Assembly (NCBI GenBank): GCA_963556195.1
Contig: CAUVYP010000593.1
Coordinates: 372,001 to 436,000, forward strand
DNA: 64,000 nucleotides
Direction: 5' to 3'
From: Sepiola atlantica
Lineage: Eukaryota; Mollusca; Cephalopoda; Sepiida; Sepiolidae
The translations under genes were made by a program, and so were the position numbers. The notes under the pieces are model-generated. The model was given only the letters and a program-made list of their open reading frames with translations, made no database searches and was not told where the DNA came from. Position 1 is the first letter of the stretch. Each line of letters starts with the position of its first letter. Shown piece after piece: positions 37,844 through 49,559 of this stretch.

Positions 37844-40075
37844 TTAGCGCGTTTTAAAGTTGATATCGCTTTTGTTTATAACTTCCACATTTATTCGAAT
37901 TGTGCAACGAAACTTTGCAGACAGTCGCGGAGGCACATGTTCTACTTAAGTACCAAGTTTCAGAAGTGCAGCTCTTGTACTGCCGGAGATATGTCGATAC
38001 AAACTGAATACGCAAAACATCAACAAAATTTAGCGCGTTTTAAAGTTGATATCGCTTTTGTTTATAACTTCCACATTTATTCGAATTGTGCAACGAAACT
38101 TTGCACAGATTAGCGGAGTCACATTTTCTACTGAAGTACCAAGTTTCAGAAGTGCAGCTCTTGTACTGCCGGAGATATATCGATACAAACTGAATACGCA
38201 AAACATCAACAAAATTTAGCGCGTTTGAAAGTTGATATCGCTTTTGTTTATAACTTCCACATTTATTCGAATTGTGCAACGAAACTTTGCACAGATTAGC
38301 GGAGTCACATTTTCTACTGAAGTACCAAGTTTCAGAAGTGCAGCTCTTGTACTGCCGGAGATATGTCGATACAAACTGAATACGCAAAACATCAACAAAA
38401 TTAAGCGCGTTTTAAAGTTGATATCGCTTTTGTTTATAACTTCCACATTTATTCGAATTGTGCAACGAAACTTTGCACAGATTAGCGGAGTCACATGTTC
38501 TACTGAAGTACCAAGTTTCAGAAGTGCAGCTCTTGTACTGCCGGAGATATGTCGATACAAACTGAATACGCAAAACATCAACAAAATTTAGCGCGTTTTA
38601 AAGTTGATATCGCTTTTGTTTATAACTTCCACATTTATTCGAATTGTGCAACGAAACTTTGCAGATAGTCGCGGAGACACATGTTCTACTGATGTACCAA
38701 GTTTCAGAAGTGCAGCTCTTGTACTGCCGGAGATATGTCGATACAAACTGAATACGCAAAACATCAACAAAATTTAGCGCGTTTTAAAGTTGATATCGCT
38801 TTTGTTTATAACTTCCACATTTATTCGAATTGTGCAACGAAACTTTGCACAGATTAGCGGAGTCACATGTTCTACTGAAGTCCCAAGTTTCAGAAGTGCA
38901 GCTCTTGTACTGCCGGAGATATGTCGATACAAACTGAATACGCAAAACATCAACAAAATTTAGCGCGTTTGAAAGTTGATATCGCTTTTGTTTATAACTT
39001 CCACATTTATTCGAATTGTGCAACGAAACTTTGCAGACATTTGCGGAGACACATTTTCTACTGAAGTACCAAGTTTCAGAAGTGCAGCTCTTGTACTGCC
39101 GGAGATATGTCGATACAAACTGAATACGCAAACTATCAACAAAATTTAGTGCGATTTAAAGTTGATATCGCTTTTGTTTATAACTTCACCATTCTTTAGA
39201 ATTGTGCAACGAAACTTTGCAGAGATAAGCGGAGTCACATGCTCTACTGAAGTACCAAGTTTCAGAAGTGCAGCTTTTGTACTGCCGGAGATATGTCGAT
39301 ACAAACTGAATACGCAAAACATCGACAAAATTTAGCGCGTTTTAAAGTTGATATCGCTTTTGTTTATAACTTCCACATTTATTCGAATTGTGCAACGAAA
39401 CTTTGCACAGATTAGCGGAGTCACATTTTCTACTGCAGTACAAAGTTTCAGAAGTGCAGCTCTTTTACTGCCGGAGATATGTCGATACAAACTGAATACG
39501 CAAAACATCGACGAAATTTAGCGCGTTTTAAAGTTGATATCGCTTTTGTTTATAACTTCCACATTTATTCGAATTGTGCAACGAAACTTTGCACAGATTA
39601 GCAGAGTCACATTTTCTACTGAAGTGCCAAGTTTCAGAAGTGCAGCTCTTGTACTGCCGGAGATATGTCGATACAAACTGAATACGCAAAACATCAACAA
39701 AATTTAGCGCGTTTGAAAGTTGATATCGCTTTTGTTTATAACTTCCACATTTATTCGAATTGTGCAACGAAACTTTGCACAGATTAGCGGAGTCACATTT
39801 TCTACTGAAGTACCAAGTTTCAGAAGTGCAGCTCTTGTACTGCCGGAGATATGTCGATACAAACTGAATACGCAAAACATCAACAAAATTTAGCGCGTTT
39901 GAAAGTTGATATCGCTTTTGTTTATAACTTCCACATTTATTCGAATTGTGCAACGAAACTTTGCAGACAGTCGCGGAGACACATGTTCTACTGAAGTACC
40001 AAGTTTCAGAAGTGCAGCTCTTGTACTGCCGGAGATATGTCGATACAAACTGAATACGCAAAACATCAACAAAAT
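37844..40075. repeat. 12-monomer segment with a distant copy at 47.5 kb
   Basis: Order is p-n-n-a-s-a-s-c-n-n-n-s. Private marks are CTACTTAAG in the p monomer (37844), CTGCAGTAC after the C-type, CATCGACGAAAT at 39508, and AGCAGAGTC in the monomer at 39518. All recur about 9,670 bp downstream, which contains one n monomer fewer. Confidence 0.86.
39146..39331. repeat. C-type monomer 8
   Basis: C-type preceded by ACTATC and followed by CATCGAC, isolated from the others by 20 kb. The next monomer (39332) has CTGCAGTAC in place of CTGAAGTAC and ends in CATCGACGAAAT, both shared with the counterpart after 48816. Confidence 0.92.
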
Positions 40076-43050
40076 TTAGCGCGTTTTAAAGTTGATATCG
40101 CTTTTGTTTATAACTTCCACATTTATTCGAATTGTGCAACGAAACTTTGCAGACAGTCGCGGAGGCACATGTTCTACTGAAGTACCAAGTTTCAGAAGTG
40201 CAGCTCTTGTACTGCCGGAGATATGTCGATACAAACTGAATACGCAAAACATCAACAAAATTTAGCGCGTTTTAAAGTTGATATCGCTTTTGTTTATAAC
40301 TTCCACATTTATTCGAATTGTGCAACGAAACTTTGCACAGATTAGCGGAGTCACATTTTCCACTGAAGTACCAAGTTTCAGAAGTGCAGCTCTTGTACTG
40401 CCGGAGATATGTCGATACAAACTGAATACGCAAAACATCAACAAAATTTAGCGCGTTTGAAAGTTGATATCGCTTTTGTTTATAACTTCCACATTTATTC
40501 GAATTGTGCAACGAAACTTTGCACAGATTAGCGGAGTCACATTTTCTACTGAAGTACCAAGTTTCAGAAGTGCAGCTCTTGTACTGCCGGAGATATGTCG
40601 ATACAAACTGAATACGCAAAACATCAACAAAATTAAGCGCGTTTTAAAGTTGATATCGCTTTTGTTTATAACTTCCACATTTATTCGAATTGTGCAACGA
40701 AACTTTGCACAGATTAGCGGAGTCACATTTTCTACTGAAGTACCAAGTTTCAGAAGTGCAGCTCTTGTACTGCCGGAGATATGTCGATACAAACTGAATA
40801 CGCAAAACATCAACAAAATTTAGCGCGTTTTAAAGTTGATATCGCTTTTGTTTATAACTTCCACATTTATTCGAATTGTGCAACGAAACTTTGCAGACAG
40901 TCGCGGAGGCACATGTTCTACTGAAGTACCAAGTTTCAGAAGTGCAGCTCTTGTACTGCCGGAGATATGTCGATACAAACTGAATACGCAAAACATCAAC
41001 AAAATTTAGCGCGTTTTAAAGTTGATATCGCTTTTGTTTATAACTTCCACATTTATTCGAATTGTGCAACGAAACTTTGCACAGATTAGCGGAGTCACAT
41101 TTTCTACTGAAGTACCAAGTTTCAGAAGTGCAGCTCTTGTACTGCCGGAGATATGTCGATACAAACTGAATACGCAAAACATCAACAAAATTTAGCGCGT
41201 TTGAAAGTTGATATCGCTTTTGTTTATAACTTCCACATTTATTCGAATTGTGCAACGAAACTTTGCACAGATTAGCGGAGTCACATTTTCTACTGAAGTA
41301 CCAAGTTTCAGAAGTGCAGCTCTTGTACTGCCGGAGATATGTCGATACAAACTGAATACGCAAAACATCAACAAAATTTAGCGCGTTTGAAAGTAGATAT
41401 CGCTTTTGTTTATAACTTCCACATTTATTCGAATTGTGCAACGAAACTTTGCACAGATTAGCGGAGTCACATTTTCTACTGAAGTACCAAGTTTCAGAAG
41501 TGCAGCTCTTGTACTGCCGGAGATATGTCGATACAAACTGAATACGCAAAACATCAACAAAATTTAGCGCGTTTTAAAGTTGATATCGCTTTTGTTTATA
41601 ACTTCCACATTTATTCGAATTGTGCAACGAAACTTTGCAGACAGTCGCGGAGGCACATGTTCTACTGAAGTACCAAGTTTCAGAAGTGCAGCTCTTGTAC
41701 TGCCGGAGATATGTCGATACAAACTGAATACGCAAAACATCAACAAAATTTAGCGCGTTTTAAAGTTGATATCGCTTTTGTTTATAACTTCCACATTTAT
41801 TCGAATTGTGCAACGAAACTTTGCACAGATTAGCGGAGTCACATTTTCTACTGAAGTACCAAGTTTCAGAAGTGCAGCTCTTGTACTGCCGGAGATATGT
41901 CGATACAAACTGAATACGCAAAACATCAACAAAATTTAGCGCGTTTGAAAGTTGATATCGCTTTTGTTTATAACTTCCACATTTATTCGAATTGTGCAAC
42001 GAAACTTTGCACAGATTAGCGGAGTCACATTTTCTACTGAAGTACCAAGTTTCAGAAGTGCAGCTCTTGTACTGCCGGAGATATGTCGATACAAACTGAA
42101 TACGCAAAACATCAACAAAATTAAGCGCGTTTTAAAGTTGATATCGCTTTTGTTTATAACTTCCACATTTATTCGAATTGTGCAACGAAACTTTGCACAG
42201 ATTAGCGGAGTCACATTTTCTACTGAAGTACCAAGTTTCAGAAGTGCAGCTCTTGTACTGCCGGAGATATGTCGATACAAACTGAATACGCAAAACATCA
42301 ACAAAATTTAGCGCGTTTTAAAGTTGATATCGCTTTTGTTTATAACTTCCACATTTATTCGAATTGTGCAACGAAACTTTGCAGACAGTCGCGGAGACAC
42401 ATGTTCTACTAATGTACCAAGTTTCAGAAGTGCAGCTCTTGTACTGCCGGAGATATGTCGATACAAAATGAATACGCAAAACATCAACAAAATTTAGCGC
42501 GTTTTAAAGTTGATATCGCTTTTGTTATAACTTCCACATTTATTCGAATTGTGCAACGAAACTTTGCACAGATTAGCGGAGTCACATGTTCTACTGAAGT
42601 ACCAAGTTTCAGAAGTGCAGCTCTTGTACTGCCGGAGATATGTCGATACAAACTGAATACGCAAAACATCAACAAAATTTAGCGCGTTTGAAAGTTGATA
42701 TCGCTTTTGTTTATAACTTCCACATTTATTCGAATTGTGCAACGAAACTTTGCAGACAGTCGCGGAGGCACATTTTCTACTGAAGTACCAAGTTTCAGAA
42801 GTGCAGCTCTAGTACTGCCGGAGATATGTCGATACAAACTGAATACGCAAAACATCAACAAAATTTAGCGCGTTTTAAAGTTGATATCGCTTTTGTTTAT
42901 AACTTCCACATTTATTCGAATTGTGCAACGAAACTTTGCACAGATTAGCGGAGTCACATGTTCTACTGAAGTACCAAGTTTCAGAAGTGCAGCTCTTGTA
43001 CTGCCGGAGATATGTCGATACAAACTGAATACGCAAAACATCAACAAAAT
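40076..43050. repeat. 16-mer HOR, copy 1 (2,975 bp)
   Basis: Order is p-n-n-n, p-n-n-n, p-n-n-n, s-a-q-a: four 4-mers. In each p-n-n-n the third monomer has GCGTTTGAAAG; in the first and third it is followed by a TTAAGCGCG head. Private marks: TTTTCCACTG (40262), AAAGTAGATATC (41378), CTAATGTACC (42308), a 1-bp deletion (42494) and CTCTAGTACTG (42679). Confidence 0.92.
42524..42527. other. 1-bp T deletion, first copy
   Basis: TTTTGTTTATAAC of the consensus reads TTTTGTTATAAC, making a 185-bp monomer (42494-42678). Repeated exactly 2,975 bp downstream. Confidence 0.93.
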
Positions 43051-46025
43051 TTAGCGCGTTTTAAAGTTGATATCGCTTTTGTTTATAACTTCCACATTTA
43101 TTCGAATTGTGCAACGAAACTTTGCAGACAGTCGCGGAGGCACATGTTCTACTGAAGTACCAAGTTTCAGAAGTGCAGCTCTTGTACTGCCGGAGATATG
43201 TCGATACAAACTGAATACGCAAAACATCAACAAAATTTAGCGCGTTTTAAAGTTGATATCGCTTTTGTTTATAACTTCCACATTTATTCGAATTGTGCAA
43301 CGAAACTTTGCACAGATTAGCGGAGTCACATTTTCCACTGAAGTACCAAGTTTCAGAAGTGCAGCTCTTGTACTGCCGGAGATATGTCGATACAAACTGA
43401 ATACGCAAAACATCAACAAAATTTAGCGCGTTTGAAAGTTGATATCGCTTTTGTTTATAACTTCCACATTTATTCGAATTGTGCAACGAAACTTTGCACA
43501 GATTAGCGGAGTCACATTTTCTACTGAAGTACCAAGTTTCAGAAGTGCAGCTCTTGTACTGCCGGAGATATGTCGATACAAACTGAATACGCAAAACATC
43601 AACAAAATTAAGCGCGTTTTAAAGTTGATATCGCTTTTGTTTATAACTTCCACATTTATTCGAATTGTGCAACGAAACTTTGCACAGATTAGCGGAGTCA
43701 CATTTTCTACTGAAGTACCAAGTTTCAGAAGTGCAGCTCTTGTACTGCCGGAGATATGTCGATACAAACTGAATACGCAAAACATCAACAAAATTTAGCG
43801 CGTTTTAAAGTTGATATCGCTTTTGTTTATAACTTCCACATTTATTCGAATTGTGCAACGAAACTTTGCAGACAGTCGCGGAGGCACATGTTCTACTGAA
43901 GTACCAAGTTTCAGAAGTGCAGCTCTTGTACTGCCGGAGATATGTCGATACAAACTGAATACGCAAAACATCAACAAAATTTAGCGCGTTTTAAAGTTGA
44001 TATCGCTTTTGTTTATAACTTCCACATTTATTCGAATTGTGCAACGAAACTTTGCACAGATTAGCGGAGTCACATTTTCTACTGAAGTACCAAGTTTCAG
44101 AAGTGCAGCTCTTGTACTGCCGGAGATATGTCGATACAAACTGAATACGCAAAACATCAACAAAATTTAGCGCGTTTGAAAGTTGATATCGCTTTTGTTT
44201 ATAACTTCCACATTTATTCGAATTGTGCAACGAAACTTTGCACAGATTAGCGGAGTCACATTTTCTACTGAAGTACCAAGTTTCAGAAGTGCAGCTCTTG
44301 TACTGCCGGAGATATGTCGATACAAACTGAATACGCAAAACATCAACAAAATTTAGCGCGTTTGAAAGTAGATATCGCTTTTGTTTATAACTTCCACATT
44401 TATTCGAATTGTGCAACGAAACTTTGCACAGATTAGCGGAGTCACATTTTCTACTGAAGTACCAAGTTTCAGAAGTGCAGCTCTTGTACTGCCGGAGATA
44501 TGTCGATACAAACTGAATACGCAAAACATCAACAAAATTTAGCGCGTTTTAAAGTTGATATCGCTTTTGTTTATAACTTCCACATTTATTCGAATTGTGC
44601 AACGAAACTTTGCAGACAGTCGCGGAGGCACATGTTCTACTGAAGTACCAAGTTTCAGAAGTGCAGCTCTTGTACTGCCGGAGATATGTCGATACAAACT
44701 GAATACGCAAAACATCAACAAAATTTAGCGCGTTTTAAAGTTGATATCGCTTTTGTTTATAACTTCCACATTTATTCGAATTGTGCAACGAAACTTTGCA
44801 CAGATTAGCGGAGTCACATTTTCTACTGAAGTACCAAGTTTCAGAAGTGCAGCTCTTGTACTGCCGGAGATATGTCGATACAAACTGAATACGCAAAACA
44901 TCAACAAAATTTAGCGCGTTTGAAAGTTGATATCGCTTTTGTTTATAACTTCCACATTTATTCGAATTGTGCAACGAAACTTTGCACAGATTAGCGGAGT
45001 CACATTTTCTACTGAAGTACCAAGTTTCAGAAGTGCAGCTCTTGTACTGCCGGAGATATGTCGATACAAACTGAATACGCAAAACATCAACAAAATTAAG
45101 CGCGTTTTAAAGTTGATATCGCTTTTGTTTATAACTTCCACATTTATTCGAATTGTGCAACGAAACTTTGCACAGATTAGCGGAGTCACATTTTCTACTG
45201 AAGTACCAAGTTTCAGAAGTGCAGCTCTTGTACTGCCGGAGATATGTCGATACAAACTGAATACGCAAAACATCAACAAAATTTAGCGCGTTTTAAAGTT
45301 GATATCGCTTTTGTTTATAACTTCCACATTTATTCGAATTGTGCAACGAAACTTTGCAGACAGTCGCGGAGACACATGTTCTACTAATGTACCAAGTTTC
45401 AGAAGTGCAGCTCTTGTACTGCCGGAGATATGTCGATACAAAATGAATACGCAAAACATCAACAAAATTTAGCGCGTTTTAAAGTTGATATCGCTTTTGT
45501 TATAACTTCCACATTTATTCGAATTGTGCAACGAAACTTTGCACAGATTAGCGGAGTCACATGTTCTACTGAAGTACCAAGTTTCAGAAGTGCAGCTCTT
45601 GTACTGCCGGAGATATGTCGATACAAACTGAATACGCAAAACATCAACAAAATTTAGCGCGTTTGAAAGTTGATATCGCTTTTGTTTATAACTTCCACAT
45701 TTATTCGAATTGTGCAACGAAACTTTGCAGACAGTCGCGGAGGCACATTTTCTACTGAAGTACCAAGTTTCAGAAGTGCAGCTCTAGTACTGCCGGAGAT
45801 ATGTCGATACAAACTGAATACGCAAAACATCAACAAAATTTAGCGCGTTTTAAAGTTGATATCGCTTTTGTTTATAACTTCCACATTTATTCGAATTGTG
45901 CAACGAAACTTTGCACAGATTAGCGGAGTCACATGTTCTACTGAAGTACCAAGTTTCAGAAGTGCAGCTCTTGTACTGCCGGAGATATGTCGATACAAAC
46001 TGAATACGCAAAACATCAACAAAAT
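43051..46025. repeat. 16-mer HOR, copy 2 (2,975 bp)
   Basis: Adjacent copy of 40076-43050. All the private marks listed for copy 1 recur at +2,975, including the 1-bp deletion. I noticed no difference while reading, which makes this probably the youngest large duplication in the window. Homology at this offset ends soon after 46026, where TTTTCCACTG is no longer found. Confidence 0.92.
45499..45502. other. 1-bp T deletion, second copy
   Basis: Same TTTTGTTATAAC change as at 42524, in the 185-bp monomer 45469-45653. It was copied with the 16-mer. Confidence 0.93.
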
Positions 46026-47513
46026 TTAGCGCGTTTTAAAGTTGATATCGCTTTTGTTTATAACTTCCACATTTATTCGAATTGTGCAACGAAACTTTGC
46101 AGACAGTCGCGGAGGCACATGTTCTACTGAAGTACCAAGTTTCAGAAGTGCAGCTCTTGTACTGCCGGAGATATGTCGATACAAACTGAATACGCAAAAC
46201 ATCAACAAAATTTAGCGCGTTTTAAAGTTGATATCGCTTTTGTTTATAACTTCCACATTTATTCGAATTGTGCAACGAAACTTTGCACAGATTAGCGGAG
46301 TCACATTTTCTACTGAAGTACCAAGTTTCAGAAGTGCAGCTCTTGTACTGCCGGAGATATGTCGATACAAACTGAATACGCAAAACATCAACAAAATTTA
46401 GCGCGTTTGAAAGTTGATATCGCTTTTGTTTATAACTTCCACATTTATTCGAATTGTGCAACGAAACTTTGCACAGATTAGCGGAGTCACATTTTCTACT
46501 GAAGTACCAAGTTTCAGAAGTGCAGCTCTTGTACTGCCGGAGATATGTCGATACAAACTGAATACGCAAAACATCAACAAAATTAAGCGCGTTTTAAAGT
46601 TGATATCGCTTTTGTTTATAACTTCCACATTTATTCGAATTGTGCAACGAAACTTTGCACAGATTAGCGGAGTCACATGTTCTACTGAAGTACCAAGTTT
46701 CAGAAGTGCAGCTCTTGTACTGCCGGAGATATGTCGATACAAACTGAATACGCAAAACATCAACAAAATTTAGCGCGTTTTAAAGTTGATATCGCTTTTG
46801 TTTATAACTTCCACATTTATTCGAATTGTGCAACGAAACTTTGCAGACAGTCGCGGAGACACATGTTCTACTGATGTACCAAGTTTCAGAAGTGCAGCTC
46901 TTGTACTGCCGGAGATATGTCGATACAAACTGAATACGCAAAACATCAACAAAATTTAGCGCGTTTTAAAGTTGATATCGCTTTTGTTTATAACTTCCAC
47001 ATTTATTCGAATTGTGCAACGAAACTTTGCACAGATTAGCGGAGTCACATGTTCTACTGAAGTACCAAGTTTCAGAAGTGCAGCTCTTGTACTGCCGGAG
47101 ATATGTCGATACAAACTGAATACGCAAAACATCAACAAAATTTAGCGCGTTTTAAAGTTGATATCGCTTTTGTTTATAACTTCCACATTTATTCGAATTG
47201 TGCAACGAAACTTTGCAGACAGTCGCGGAGGCACATTTTCTACTGAAGTACCAAGTTTCAGAAGTGCAGCTCTTGTACTGCCGGAGATATGTCGATACAA
47301 ACTGAATACGCAAAACATCAACAAAATTTAGCGCGTTTGAAAGTTGATATCGCTTTTGTTTATAACTTCCACATTTATTCGAATTGTGCAACGAAACTTT
47401 GCAGACAGTCGCGGAGACACATGTTCTACTGAAGTACCAAGTTTCAGAAGTGCAGCTCTTGTACTGCCGGAGATATGTCGATACAAACTGAATACGCAAA
47501 CTATCAACAAAAT
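46026..47513. repeat. 8-mer HOR p-n-n-a-s-a-q-s
   Basis: Two 4-mers, p-n-n-a and s-a-q-s, 1,488 bp. It resembles the last four plus first four monomers of the 16-mer but with a in place of the last n. The final s monomer (47328) ends in ACTATC, the tail normally found before a C-type monomer, yet a p-bodied monomer follows. Confidence 0.82.
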
Positions 47514-49559
47514 TTAGTGCGATTTAAAGTTGATATCGCTTTTGTTTATAACTTCCACATTTATTCGAATTGTGCAACGAAACTTTGCAGACAGTCGCGG
47601 AGGCACATGTTCTACTTAAGTACCAAGTTTCAGAAGTGCAGCTCTTGTACTGCCGGAGATATGTAGATACAAACTGAATACGCAAAACATCAACAAAATT
47701 TAGCGCGTTTTAAAGTTGATATCGCTTTTGTTTATAACTTCCACATTTATTCGAATTGTGCAACGAAACTTTGCACAGATTAGCGGAGTCACATTTTCTA
47801 CTGAAGTACCAAGTTTCAGAAGTGCAGCTCTTGTACTGCCGGAGATATGTCGATACAAACTGAATACGCAAAACATCAACAAAATTTAGCGCGTTTGAAA
47901 GTTGATATCGCTTTTGTTTATAACTTCCACATTTATTCGAATTGTGCAACGAAACTTTGCACAGATTAGCGGAGTCACATTTTCTACTGAAGTACCAAGT
48001 TTCAGAAGTGCAGCTCTTGTACTGCCGGAGATATGTCGATACAAACTGAATACGCAAAACATCAACAAAATTAAGCGCGTTTTAAAGTTGATATCGCTTT
48101 TGTTTATAACTTCCACATTTATTCGAATTGTTCAACGAAACTTTGCACAGATTAGCGGAGTCACATGTTCTACTGAAGTACCAAGTTTCAGAAGTGCAGC
48201 TCTTGTACTGCCGGAGATATGTCGATACAAACTGAATACGCAAAACATCAACAAAATTTAGCGCGTTTTAAAGTTGATATCGCTTTTGTTTATAACTTCC
48301 ACATTTATTCGAATTGTGCAACGAAACTTTGCAGACAGTCGCGGAGACACATGTTCTACTGATGTACCAAGTTTCAGAAGTGCAGCTCTTGTACTGCCGG
48401 AGATATGTCGATACAAACTGAATACGCAAAACATCAACAAAATTTAGCGCGTTTTAAAGTTGATATCGCTTTTGTTTATAACTTCCACATTTATTCGAAT
48501 TGTGCAACGAAACTTTGCACAGATTAGCGGAGTCACATGTTCTACTGAAGTCCCAAGTTTCAGAAGTGCAGCTCTTGTACTGCCGGAGATATGTCGATAC
48601 AAACTGAATACGCAAAACATCAACAAAATTTAGCGCGTTTGAAAGTTGATATCGCTTTTGTTTATAACTTCCACATTTATTCGAATTGTGCAACGAAACT
48701 TTGCAGACAGTCGCGGAGACACATGTTCTACTGAAGTACCAAGTTTCAGAAGTGCAGCTCTTGTACTGCCGGAGATATGTCGATACAAACTGAATACGCA
48801 AACTATCAACAAAATTTAGTGCGATTTAAAGTTGATATCGCTTTTGTTTATAACTTCACCATTCTTTAGAATTGTGCAACGAAACTTTGCAGAGATAAGC
48901 GGAGTCACATGCTCGACTGAAGTACCAAGTTTCAGAAGTGCAGCTCTTTTACTGCCGGAGATATGTCGATACAAACTGAATACGCAAAACATCGACAAAA
49001 TTTAGCGCGTTTTAAAGTTGATATCGCTTTTGTTTATAACTTCCACATTTATTCGAATTGTGCAACGAAACTTTGCACAGATTAGCGGAGTCACATTTTC
49101 TACTGCAGTACTAAGTTTCAGAAGTGCAGCTCTTGTACTGCCGGAGATATGTCGATACAAACTGAATACGCAAAACATCGACGAAATTTAGCGCGTTTTA
49201 AAGTTGATATCGCTTTTGTTTATAACTTCCACATTTATTCGAATTGTGCAACGAAACTTTGCACAGATTAGCAGAGTCACATTTTCTACTGAAGTACCAA
49301 GTTTCAGAAGTGCAGCTCTTGTACTGCCGGAGATATGTCGATACAAACTGAATACGCAAAACATCAACAAAATTTAGCGCGTTTGAAAGTTGATATCGCT
49401 TTTGTTTATAACTTCCACATTTATTCGAATTGTGCAACGAAACTTTGCAGACAGTCGCGGAGACACATGTTCTACTGAAGTACCAAGTTTCAGAAGTGCA
49501 GCTCTTGTACTGCCGGAGATATGTCGATACAAACTGAATACGCAAAACATCAACAAAAT
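47514..49559. repeat. Distant copy of the 37.8-40.1 kb segment
   Basis: Order is p-n-n-a-s-a-s-c-n-n-s, 11 monomers. It shares CTACTTAAG, CTGCAGTAC, CATCGACGAAAT and AGCAGAGTC with 37844-40075. One n monomer (counterpart of 39704) is absent. The first monomer has a C-type head fused to a p-type body. Confidence 0.86.
48816..49001. repeat. C-type monomer 9
   Basis: Counterpart of the C-type at 39146, 9,670 bp downstream. It has its own change GCTCGACTG in box 2. This is the last C-type monomer in the window. Confidence 0.92.

Noticed and set aside
40076..46025. Assembly error as the default explanation for the 16-mer pair
   Set aside because: Near-identical tandem HORs are normal in satellites, and other duplications here show graded divergence. 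The sequence alone cannot exclude it, so it is kept only as a stated check.
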